A model generated the notes under the pieces. It saw only the letters and a list, made by a program, of their open reading frames with translations. It was not told the DNA's origin and searched no databases. Below are positions 10,901-17,406 of a stretch of 64,000 nt of DNA, piece after piece. The first letter of the stretch is position 1; each line of letters starts with the position of its first letter. Both the position numbers and the translations under genes were made by a program. The stretch is from positions 376,001 to 440,000 of the forward strand of contig JAWDGP010002216.1 in NCBI GenBank assembly GCA_033675545.1. Direction: 5' to 3'. This DNA comes from Elysia crispata (taxonomy: Eukaryota > Mollusca > Gastropoda > Plakobranchidae).

Positions 10901-11793
10901 TAGAGCTTCAGGGGTTAAAATTTAAATTTGCTCCTTCCAATTTCATATAAAATATTCAAGAAAATAAGCCCCACAAAAAGAGCAAGATTTGCAATTGGTT
11001 GATGGTGTCACCTCCTTAGAGTATTTACATGAGGAAAATGGGTAGACCTACATATTCATTTCAATTAAGTATTTTAATTGGTTATACCTTACTCCTTAGC
11101 TAACTACCTACACTAGGCACCTCATAATAAAAAGGTTTAATGTTCCTGGCGCTGTTCAGCGCAGATGTGATAGCATCACAATGATCAAAGTTGGGAAGGA
11201 CTTCCGAAGGCCTATATATAGGTACAGTCCTCTTATCATACTATTGAGGGCTAAACTTTACCCTTGCCCTAACCCTGTGCAAGTGCAAATCATTTTCTAA
11301 CAGTAAATCACCAATAATAAAAATATAAAATCATATATCTTATAGAGTAAAATACCTAACTTTAAACGCTAATCTCTTTTCTGTAATCAATTTGGAAAAG
11401 ATTTGTACAAAATTTTCTTTTTCAGCACAAAAAAAAATATTTCAGCTGATTTTTTTTTTGTGTGCTTCTCCTGAAAATTGCTGGAGGGGACCAAGTTGGT
11501 CTAGTAGATCTAGAACTTGTTATAGGCGCTAAAATTTAAGTCTAGGTCTACCTCAAACTTCAACATGGCCAGCATATGTTATTTCAAATTTGTGCTTCAG
11601 ATATAGAGCTTCATTCTCTATTACAAAACTGCAAAGCTAATAGGTTTATCTCAGCACACCCCTATAGATCCAAGCCAATCTTCTGAAGGAGAGGTCGACT
11701 TGTTTCACTTTATAACTGTCTCAAATAATTGCTTACCAGAATCCTTTTGAAGAATGCATTTTCTTTCGGGGGTAAGGGATTTTTGGATGGCAT
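1814..11793 (-). CDS. NAA15: NAA15/NAA16, NatA auxiliary subunit (5' part, 6 coding exons)
   Basis: Auxiliary TPR scaffold of the cytosolic NatA complex, which anchors the NAA10 catalytic subunit to the ribosome and acetylates nascent N-termini. Six minus-strand exons join in phase: 11737-11793, 7380-7464, 5494-5598, 3000-3088, 2495-2563 and 1814-1948. They total 540 nt, 180 codons. Recognisable family motifs in order: [90 protein letters not shown], and [20 protein letters not shown]. These match the N-terminal TPR superhelix of animal NAA15 almost residue for residue. The family is about 860 aa, so only about a fifth is present and the gene continues beyond base 1. Introns 1 and 3 carry piggyBac elements. 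NAA15 and its vertebrate paralogue NAA16 cannot be separated here; invertebrates usually have one copy. Confidence 0.95.
2063..2285. repeat. Tandem repeat, four copies of a 55-bp unit
   Basis: Four head-to-tail copies with starts spaced exactly 55 bp (ATAAATCC at about 2067, 2122, 2177; ATTAATCC at 2232). The core is TGATAAGGTAGCTACAAGAA then ACTGACAATAAAATG. The last copy is the most diverged. It lies in NAA15 intron 5, a minisatellite-like array. Confidence 0.9.
2495..2563 (-). CDS. NAA15: NAA15 coding exon 5
   Basis: Encodes [20 protein letters not shown] plus GYR (23 codons, phase 0 at both ends). The segment is diagnostic for NAA15. Donor GTGAGT. Confidence 0.95.
3000..3088 (-). CDS. 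NAA15: NAA15 coding exon 4
   Basis: Encodes (C)[19 protein letters not shown] and [10 protein letters not shown]. The acceptor CATCTAG has almost no polypyrimidine tract; instead TCCTTAAC lies 10-17 nt upstream of the exon, as expected for a U12 intron. The donor is an ordinary GTGAGA. Confidence 0.94.
3283..5374 (-). mobile_element. piggyBac element 1, degenerate, complete ends
   Basis: A 2092-bp insertion in the NAA15 U12 intron. TTAA target-site copies flank it at 3279-3282 and 5375-5378. The ends match as inverted repeats: CCCTATTAACCCTAA on the left and CTCTATTTACCCTAA on the right (read inward), 13 of 15 identical. The right subterminal region has two direct repeats of about 24 bp (5300-5323 and 5343-5366) sharing AGTCGCA.CTGGT.GCAT.AG and ending GGGT, a typical piggyBac layout. 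Inside is a broken transposase on the minus strand. Confidence 0.92.
3600..5260 (-). pseudogene. piggyBac transposase pseudogene
   Basis: Remnant of a DDD transposase of the PGBD type, scattered over three frames. Readable pieces in order: an acidic N-terminal tract near 5130-5230; [20 protein letters not shown] near 4800; [13 protein letters not shown] with the first catalytic Asp near 4580; [10 protein letters not shown] with the second near 4340; [14 protein letters not shown] with the third near 4030; and a C-terminal zinc-binding tail [19 protein letters not shown] near 3610-3660. Breaks include an in-frame TAA at 4597-4599, a frameshift at an A run near 4390, another near 4160, an in-frame TAA at 3921-3923, and a further shift before the Cys-rich tail. 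It cannot encode an active enzyme. Confidence 0.9.
5494..5598 (-). CDS. NAA15: NAA15 coding exon 3, ending at a U12-type donor
   Basis: Encodes [20 protein letters not shown] followed by [15 protein letters not shown], nearly identical to the vertebrate segment. The donor reads GTATCCTTTTT, matching the minor-spliceosome consensus RTATCCTTT. It ends in phase 1: T plus GT of exon 4 gives Cys. Confidence 0.94.
5599..7379 (-). other. NAA15 intron 2
   Basis: AT-rich intron of 1781 bp without a recognisable coding segment. Near 6524-6776 are two degenerate tandem copies of a unit of about 120 bp. Confidence 0.7.
6524..6776. repeat. Degenerate tandem duplication, about 120 bp unit
   Basis: Two diverged copies in NAA15 intron 2. 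Each starts near CATGTC..GTCATGCC and shares TGATTT, GATCT, TTTTCAATCG/TTTCCATCGG and GACCAGATTTAGA/GACTAGATTTAGA in the same order. Divergence is high, so the duplication is old. Confidence 0.55.
7380..7464 (-). CDS. NAA15: NAA15 coding exon 2
   Basis: Encodes [19 protein letters not shown] and then ANPKFSEHG, the first TPR helix pair. The acceptor is CTTCAG and the donor GTCAGT. It ends in phase 1: the G is completed by AA in exon 3 to give Glu. Confidence 0.93.
7831..7838 (+). promoter_or_regulatory. TATA-box-like motif near the piggyBac 2 left end
   Basis: TATAAATA just inside the proposed left terminus, upstream of the transposase and in its orientation. The 5' leader to the ATG is about 800 bp and contains a possible splice acceptor (TTGTCTTGCAG near 8046-8056), so a 5'UTR intron is possible. 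Assignment is by motif and position only. Confidence 0.4.
8642..10459 (+). CDS. piggyBac transposase, full length (PGBD4-like)
   Basis: A single uninterrupted frame of 605 codons encodes a DDE_Tnp_1_7-type cut-and-paste transposase that inserts at TTAA. An acidic N-terminal region (about residues 35-80, [12 protein letters not shown]) precedes the catalytic core (about 95-470). Catalytic Asp residues are all present: D257 in [14 protein letters not shown]334 in [10 protein letters not shown], and D441/D444 in [10 protein letters not shown]. Their spacing resembles moth piggyBac. The C-terminal Cys/His-rich domain (about 548-585; CAVC, then [19 protein letters not shown]) is complete. The open frame extends upstream to 8531 but has no ATG before 8642, so I take 8642 as the start. 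It lies antisense to NAA15. No inactivating change is visible, so it is either recently active or preserved by selection. Confidence 0.93.
   Translation: MESQEVVQIIDLGDPQTLRELATEDNSRATPFISEFSRINEDSDIEEEEPDELPVRRRGQPIYRQALSIDGYDEDDDNESIETPELTQGHPLWREGTTPPNKPPFTGRARLQVEMESTTPLDYFKLMVSEDMVASMVAETDRYASQTLRNKELSPNSRFRKWVDVTIPEMYTFMGLILSMGLIVIDYLEDYWSTDSILHRSDEKRTFLPHSLIFSPLQLIPREQPGHDPIFKIRNFVDNLTYNFKSVFYPGERVAIDEAMVACRGPLSFWVFNPDKPDKFGIKVFELCDSSTAYCCNLEFYTGKQESSPHGAIFYIVRRLISPYIGCGRTLYVDNFYTSLDLFTYLKQENTLACGTMRMNRKHGPPKTMVPNLKKGDDTVTLLTNGQLNLIRFMDRKEVRLLTTAHTARKVATGKNNPVTKEPIVKFHAAHEYNQYMGAVDRSDQMVSYNAFKRRTLKWWKKAFFHLFMLGVLNAYIVQKATAAKKLTHRIFRRELAKQLLIPEAPAPPLRLPEETGNSSLFRLTARHFPKLIEPKAGAKRKNPQRDCAVCTQPEKRKQSRYECPCCNVGLHVDPCFRLYHTKKDFKRAHKRLLSQNPQPADDQV
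10460..11736. other. piggyBac 2 3' region and NAA15 intron 1 flank
   Basis: To 10914 this is the transposon 3' untranslated and terminal region, with a short CT run at 10633-10649. Beyond 10918 it is AT-rich intron with no recognisable gene. Confidence 0.6.
11737..11793 (-). CDS. NAA15: NAA15 coding exon 1 (start codon)
   Basis: Codes for [19 protein letters not shown] (19 codons) and ends in phase 0 at donor GTAAGC. The ATG at 11791-11793 is the first codon of the family-conserved N-terminus, where the human protein also starts just ahead of a PPKEN motif. Confidence 0.93.
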
Positions 11794-12639
11794 CGTTACT
11801 GTGTTTTTCAAATGTACAATTGGGTATGAAAGAAGTTAAAATATCATAACTTCCATGCACCCACGAGGTGCAGTAAGAAAATTCCGATATGGCGGAACTG
11901 TATGCAAGTTTCTATAGTCTCTTGGAAACGCGTTGACTCTCGAGACTTTTCGAGATTCCAGAAGCTAAGAATTTGGTGCATCCAATAGACAAATCCACCC
12001 ATCTCTGATGTTTTGTCCTTCCTCGAAATTCAACTCTCCTCTTACCAGCAGAAATTTTAGATTCTCTATAGCCTAATCTATAATTTACAAACAACTTAGA
12101 ATGGAAAATCAAAATGTATGCTCTTGTTTTGAGCATTTCGGAAAAATTCAACGTCCCCCCCCATTTTATACAGATCCTATTTCTTAACTTCTTTTAAATT
12201 TACAGTTATTAACTTTTCTTTTGATATCGATTACAAGAGGTTGACCTGTTTCTTTTTGTTCTTTGTTTGTTTTGTTGTTCCTTTTTTATTTTTTTAAAAT
12301 GAGACATTCAAAACTATTGGAAATAAGAGAACATTGCAGAATTTTTTTTTTTTTTTTTTTGGGGGGGGGAGGGGGGGTGCAATTTATCTCGCATAAGAGT
12401 AAGTGCAAATTGCTTTCGGCATTTGGTCACTTCTCAAGACCGAGCAGAACTTATATTCTGGTTAACCCTGTTCAACTGTAACCTAAAGTACCAGCTAAAT
12501 TGATTTTAGGATCCATTTATTATTTTTATACCTTCCCAAAACAATTCAGTCGAGAACTGCGAGATAGCCTTTTTAGTTTTGTAATCATTGCAAGCTTTTG
12601 GTGTACTGAACGTTTCTTAACGTCATTTCCATAACAAAT
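11794..12639. promoter_or_regulatory. Putative bidirectional promoter, NAA15 / Rab33
   Basis: About 850 bp between the NAA15 start codon (minus strand) and the probable Rab33 first exon (plus strand). No long coding frame with homology is present. Two divergent genes this close may share a promoter. I see no convincing TATA box; the notable feature is the poly-T/poly-G tract at 12342-12378. Assignment is by position. Confidence 0.45.
12342..12378. repeat. T19-G9-A-G7 homopolymer block
   Basis: Nineteen T followed directly by nine G, one A, seven G and a T. A similar T-then-G block occurs at 18889-18924. G runs of this length can form quadruplexes and are hard to sequence accurately. Confidence 0.9.
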
Positions 12640-12743
12640 ATGGCGTCTGCTGCTGAACTTGTTGGCTATTCTTTGCACCGAGTCACGATCTGAGGACTGT
12701 TTTTATACATACTCAGTTTATGTTAGATATCTGTGTTCATTTC
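12600..12743 (+). other. RAB33B: Probable Rab33 5'UTR exon 1
   Basis: A consensus donor (TTC|GTAAGT, intron starting at 12744) lies upstream of a good acceptor (TTTCTTTGTTTAG, exon resuming at 14663), which leads into the Rab33 start codon. The exon would carry a short upstream ORF. The left end is not determined. Supported only by splice-site consensus, not homology. Confidence 0.45.
12640..12693 (+). other. Upstream ORF of 17 codons
   Basis: ATG with A at -3 and G at +4 opens MASAAELVGYSLHRVTI and stops at TGA. It lies in the probable Rab33 leader, where it could reduce translation of the main frame. No homology is recognised. Confidence 0.35.
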
Positions 12744-12834
12744 GTAAGTATTACAGTTATTGGTTGTCTGTCTTCTGTCTAGATTTACTGGTTCAAGACT
12801 ATAACAACGGAGTTTTAATTTAGACAAATAGACG

Positions 12835-13100
12835 GTAAATCCGCAGTGTTGCGGTCCAGGTTCATTGTTGACAGTGCGGCCATGGTGGATACAAAAAAAC
12901 TAGATTCTAGCTAAATTTTCACCGAAAATTAAAATCGAGGCACTGATGTTATCAAACTATTATCCGGCAAAAATCAAAAGGCAACTTCTGCAGTAATGAC
13001 CTTTCCGTACAAAATAGGCTCCCTATTGAACTTGTTTTTGCTAGGCTATTTTTAATAAGCAGTAACAATCTGGCCATTTGTGGCGACACAGCGGTATTAC
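12835..13100 (+). mobile_element. MITE-like element A (266 bp)
   Basis: Starts GTAAATCCGCAGTGTTGCGG and ends as the inverted equivalent (read inward GTAATACCGCTGTGTCG). Its interior (TGACAGTGCGGCCATGGTGG, CTATTTTTAATAAGCAGTAA) recurs on the opposite strand in element B. No coding capacity: a non-autonomous inverted-repeat element. Confidence 0.75.
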
Positions 13101-13199
13101 TTAATCTACATTTAAACATGTAAATCGGAATCATTTTTTGATGAAATGAGGGTTTATTTGAGGATCAGACCTTAGGATGTGCAAGAGCCATCTATTTGA

Positions 13200-13722
13200 G
13201 TAACACCGCAATGTTGCGGTCCGAGTTGGATGTAAAAAAATCATGCCTCAAATGGTCAGATTGTTACTGCTTATTAAATAAAAATAGCCAAAATGGAATT
13301 ATTACACATATCAGCCCAACTCACCCTAAGCTTTAAAATTGTATTTTTCCTTATGAATTTGATATGCTGAACACCAATTTGGTTTTATTCATCACAAATA
13401 AATATTTTTCAAGATATAATCATCTTTGTGTTGCTCTAAAATCCCATTAAACTACAAGTTTCGATTTTATAGGGAAACATTCAATTGTGAAGGCTGACCT
13501 GAGGTGAGCCTATATCTGCAATTTTATGGCCAAAACAAGTTCAGTCTTATAAATGTACGGAAATGCCTCTACTGAAGAAGTTGCCGTTTGATTTTTGCAA
13601 GAAAATCATTTGCTTAAATCAGTGCCTCCATTTTAATTTTCGTTGAAAATCTGGCTAGTTGGTTGTATCCACCAGGGCTGCACTGTCAACATAGAACCAG
13701 GACTGCAACACTGTGGTATTAC
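13200..13722 (-). mobile_element. MITE-like element B with nested insertion (523 bp)
   Basis: Second copy of the same family, inverted relative to element A. Ends read inward GTAACACCGCAATGTTGCGG and GTAATACCACAGTGTTGCAG. The reverse complement aligns along element A (CCAGGTTC/CCTGGTTC, TGACAGTGC, GGTGGATACA, GAAAATTAAAAT, GGCACTGAT, GCAAAAATCAAA, TTTCCGTAC). B is longer because about 240 bp are inserted at 13290-13530, bounded by GCCAAAA on both sides. Confidence 0.75.
13290..13530. mobile_element. Insertion nested in MITE B
   Basis: Sequence present in element B but absent from A at the corresponding place (A reads AATAGCCTAGCAAAAACAAG). The heptamer GCCAAAA occurs at both boundaries (13287-13293 and 13529-13535), as a target-site duplication would look. 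No coding frame; family unknown. Confidence 0.5.
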
Positions 13723-14739
13723 TTGGTTTAGTATTAAGATATGATATAGATCTATAGGCCTAGGATATATGATGCCATAGATTTTTTATTGTTGATTCGT
13801 TGTTAGAAAATTATTTGCACTACACTTACTTGTTCTATTTACACATGGCAAAATTTGGTCTGTTGAAAATTTGAATTGAGAGTTTTCTCAGCTCATTAGA
13901 TAGAGGTATGTATGTAAACATTAAGTTAACTCAATCCGACCGAAAGGTAAAGCCCTGACCCTAAGAGAAGGGACGTAACTGTACAAAAAATAGATCTATA
14001 CATTAAAAAAAATATTACAGTCAAACAAAACGAGATAAAATTATGAAATAAATTGTAAAAGAAACTAGAGGTGTTGAATTTTTCATAAAGCTAGGTTTCA
14101 TGATAGTAAACCAATTTTTTTAGACTTCTCCTTCACTTCAGGCTGACTCCACCACCATTTCATTTTTCCACAATCAACATCACCACTTGACCACTATCTC
14201 AACATCACAATCTGACTCCCGATGTCAAATGGACAAAGGTCATTATTTTAAGCTGATTGTAGGGATAACCATGCAGATAACCAAAATAAATGGTTTCTAC
14301 AGCATCCCTAAGATGATTTTAGTGATCATCCATCCTAATTCAAAGTTGAGATCTAGCCGAGGCCTTGAAATCGCGGACAAACACGATCAATTTCGAACGG
14401 TATTTTTAGATTTAAATTTAGCCCGAAAGCGAAACTAAACTAACCAAAACAAAGTCTAAAGTGTCCTCTAAACGTAAATGAGGTTTGTACGAGATTTGTG
14501 GTAGTTATAAGGAAAGAAAGTAGACACTCAGAAATGGGCGATATAGGTACACAGTATAGTGGTCCATACGGGCGACGGCAGGCGATATAGGTGGGATTGA
14601 GTTAACATACATATTTTTATTTTGTTTTTTTGTTTTTGCTGATTTTTTTTTTCTTTGTTTAGATTTACTTCAAAAAAGTTCATTCTCTGATTGTGGTTGA
14701 AAGGTGAAACGGAGAAAAAGTCTGATAGTGATACTCACT

Positions 14740-15012
14740 ATGGCATCAGCGCTAAGAAGTTCTGATCGACGATTCCAAGTTGATGGAAGCACAGACCCTG
14801 CTGCAGCAAGTATAGAATCAGATAGTGTGAGAGTTATAGAGAAACAAGTGCAGAAAAGAATCTTTAAGATAATTGTCATTGGTGACTCCAATGTAGGGAA
14901 AACTTGTCTTACATACCGATTTTGCTGTGGAAGATTTCCTGATAAGACAGAGGCTACCATTGGAGTAGATTTCCGTGAGAAGCAACTAGATGTTGATGGA
15001 GAAACTCTGAAG
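14740..15012 (+). CDS. RAB33B: Rab33 coding exon 1
   Basis: Codons 1-91, from [12 protein letters not shown] through the P-loop and switch I ([11 protein letters not shown]) to DVDGETLK. Donor GTATTT, phase 0. Its 5'UTR part probably begins at 14663 after a pyrimidine-rich acceptor. Confidence 0.95.
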
Positions 15013-16380
15013 GTATTTCTTGGAGAGCATTAAATTCTTTTAATTAAGTTAATCAGAATGAACAAAAGGTCTGGTATCAGTTGGTCTTTAAAGGTAGAAA
15101 AGATTGAATGTTCTGTGCATAGACTGTTTTGACTAGTTACTCAGTTATTTTACACTTAAAAAGAAAATAAAAAAAAGAGTGGAATGTTAAATTTCTATAT
15201 GGATTTTTTGTTTCATTTTATGTATTTATTTTCAACCAAGATCATTATGTTCATTTTTTTAAATTCTTCATTAAAATTACATGTTTTCACTTTAAAGTTC
15301 CAACAATTTACATATTACTTTTGTTTTCATCTGCATTATATCAATTTCATCATAAACTATTTTGTTAGAGTTCTGTTTCTAGAAAATTACCACTTTAAAG
15401 TTCCAACAATGTACATATTACTTTCATCTCCATTATATCAATTTCATGATAAACTATTTTGTTACAGATCTATTTCTAGAAAATTATCAACAATTTTTAG
15501 AGTAAAATTTAAAGACTTGGAGGTAATTTATATAATTTTTTTTGCAGTTTCTTTAAGACACATTTTATTATATTGATGTGAAGATAAAAAAAAAAGCACC
15601 TTTCTCTTAAAATGTTATTGTAAATCAAATCTATTTTCAAATCATAAAGTGAACTCGCTGCTCTGCCATATTATCATTCATAAAAGACATTTGAAGGAAT
15701 ATAATTCACATGCTGACTTGACAACTTGATAGAAAATTTAAACATAAAGTTGAGAAGTAATTTTTAAACTATCCCTAGGAGATTTATTATAGTTCATACA
15801 ATTTGAGCACTAAATTTTCATTTTTGTAGTTACAACTATGGGACACAGCAGGCCAGGAACGTTTCCGCAAGTCTATGGTGCAGCATTATTACAGAAATGT
15901 TCATGCTGTGATATTTGTCTACGATATCACAAAGGTTTGTTGGTTTGATTTTTGTTGTTTTTTTTTAATATTCAAGACATTTGTATGTCCAGTTTGCCTG
16001 TTGCCTTTTCTAGTATTATTTTTAATTCAAACAAATTTCTTATACGCCATTAGCTACAGTCTCCACACTTAGTGCACACTAGTTCCAGCTGCCATTTTTT
16101 GATATAGAAAGGGTAATACTTTCTAAGCAATCATTTTGTATGTCTATGCCTCTTGATTTGACTTTCTTTCAAGACAATCATATTTGTCACATTCTGTTTA
16201 TGCTATAAAAAGTATTTGCTATTTTACACCATTTTTAATTCAGTCTGTGTTGTTATGGGCGCAAAATTAAATTAATTAAAAATGGTGTAAAAAGGCAAAT
16301 ACTGGAACAATGAAAGTTTCAAATTAGTTTACTTAAAAAGCAACCCTTTCCTCCCCTCTCCCTTCCTTTCTTTCTCTCTC

Positions 16381-16473
<93 letters not shown>

Positions 16474-17406
16474 CTCTCTCTCCCTCTCTATCTATCTATC
16501 TACCTACTTCCCTTACTCTGTCTACTTCTCTCTCTCTTTAGTTACTTTAAAGAACAAGAGAAGGGGCCCAGTCTTTTGTGACACTTCAATCCATAAAGAT
16601 ACCAAATGAGCTACAAAGAAATGACATTTATTGGAGAGACATTTCTAAATTAAACATGTATTTTACCACCTGCAGTTTGGTTGTCGATTTTCATAGAGTG
16701 CATATCATAGACAAGTACAAGTCTAATCTATGAAATTTTTTTTTTATCAATTTTTAATCAAAGCCATTAAAATGAAGTCTTATTTTTTGTTGTCTGAAAC
16801 TGCACATTGCTTTTCTGTCAAGAATCTCATTTTCATTTATAATGACTGGGAGGTTGTGTCTGTTCATTGAGATGGAGGGATTTTGCTTTTTTTATAATTA
16901 ATTTTAAGTTTTGATAATTTAAACATGTCTCTGTGATTCAAACTTTTATGTCCAGCCACATTGTATTTTGTTAATCTGATAAAGTCGTTTTAAATATGTC
17001 TCTGTCTATACAGATAAACTCTTTTGAAAATATGGCTCAGTGGATTGAAGAGTGTGACAAACACAGCTTGAACAAGCACATTCCACGTATTCTGGTTGGG
17101 AACAAGTGTGACATGGTGGACAAAATCGCTGTCAACACTAACATGGCCCAGAAGTTTGCAGATGCCCACGGGATGCCTCTGTTTGAAACATCTGCTAAAG
17201 ATGATGACAAAGCCAACCATGTTGATGCTATATTTATGACAGTGGCGCACAAGTTGAAGAATGCAAAGCCTATGATGCCAGTAGCAGTCAGCAGCTACAA
17301 TTCTCATGATGCTGTGCATTTAAGAGAAAGTCCTCAACACAGAGGTCTTCAGTCGGCCATCAGTTCAAATAGTAACTCAGAAGAGAAATCAGAATGTGCA
17401 TGTTGA
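14740..17406 (+). CDS. RAB33B: Rab33 small GTPase (RAB33B-like), 3 coding exons
   Basis: A Ras-superfamily switch of the Golgi/autophagy type; vertebrate RAB33B acts in retrograde Golgi traffic and recruits ATG16L1. Exons 14740-15012, 15830-15934 and 17014-17406 join in phase 0 and encode 256 aa. GTPase motifs: P-loop GDSNVGKT (48-55), switch I ATIGVDF with T73, WDTAGQ (95-100), NKCD (156-159) and ETSAK (184-188). Segments such as [32 protein letters not shown] and AIFMT.AHKLK are hallmarks of Rab33. The C-terminus CAC is a dual-geranylgeranylation signal. The start is the first in-frame ATG after a TGA at 14698-14700. The N-terminal extension (about 40 aa) and tail are less conserved, as usual. 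Confidence 0.96.
15288..15490. repeat. Tandem duplication, 103-bp unit, two copies
   Basis: Copies at 15288-15390 and 15391-15490 share CACTTTAAAGTTCCAACAAT, ACATATTACTTT, CATTATATCAATTTCAT, AAACTATTTTGTTA and TTTCTAGAAAATTA in the same order. Only a few substitutions and one small deletion separate them. In Rab33 intron. Confidence 0.9.
15830..15934 (+). CDS. RAB33B: Rab33 coding exon 2
   Basis: Codons 92-126, [20 protein letters not shown] then [15 protein letters not shown]: the switch II exon, including the catalytic Gln of DTAGQ. Acceptor TTTTTGTAG, donor GTTTGT. Confidence 0.96.
16211..16303. repeat. Long hairpin, 30-bp arms
   Basis: Arm 16211-16240 (AGTATTTGCTATTTTACACC...) pairs with 16274-16303 at 28 of 30 positions around a 33-nt loop. 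It lies in the last Rab33 intron. Could be the ends of a tiny inverted-repeat element or a structured RNA segment. Confidence 0.8.
16371..16508. repeat. (CT)n microsatellite with CTAT tail
   Basis: About 115 bp of nearly pure CT repeat, ending in TATC tetranucleotides. In the last Rab33 intron. Confidence 0.95.
17014..17406 (+). CDS. RAB33B: Rab33 coding exon 3 (terminal)
   Basis: Codons 127-256 plus TGA. Contains NKCD and ETSAK nucleotide-binding motifs, a Ser/Asn-rich hypervariable tail and the CAC prenylation signal. Acceptor TCTATACAG. Confidence 0.96.
   Translation: MNSFENMAQWIEECDKHSLNKHIPRILVGNKCDMVDKIAVNTNMAQKFADAHGMPLFETSAKDDDKANHVDAIFMTVAHKLKNAKPMMPVAVSSYNSHDAVHLRESPQHRGLQSAISSNSNSEEKSECAC

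Larger units (their letters stand above)
7811..10914 (+). mobile_element. piggyBac element 2, intact transposase
   Basis: A proposed 3104-bp element in NAA15 intron 1, oriented opposite to NAA15. TTAA occurs at both proposed edges (7807-7810 and 10915-10918). The ends read inward CTCTAGACACTCGATTGCAG and CCCCTGAAGCTCTATGCAGG; they share C.C..GA..CTC.AT.GCAG with one gap, diverged but consistent with piggyBac ends. Base composition changes at both edges: the interior is visibly GC-richer than the flanks. A TATA-like TATAAATA (7831-7838) lies 20 bp inside the left end. The transposase is certain; the exact boundaries are my inference. Confidence 0.75.

Noticed and set aside
14704..14739. Rab33 start upstream of 14740
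   Set aside because: It would need a GTG start right after an in-frame TGA; eukaryotic initiation at the ATG is far more likely.
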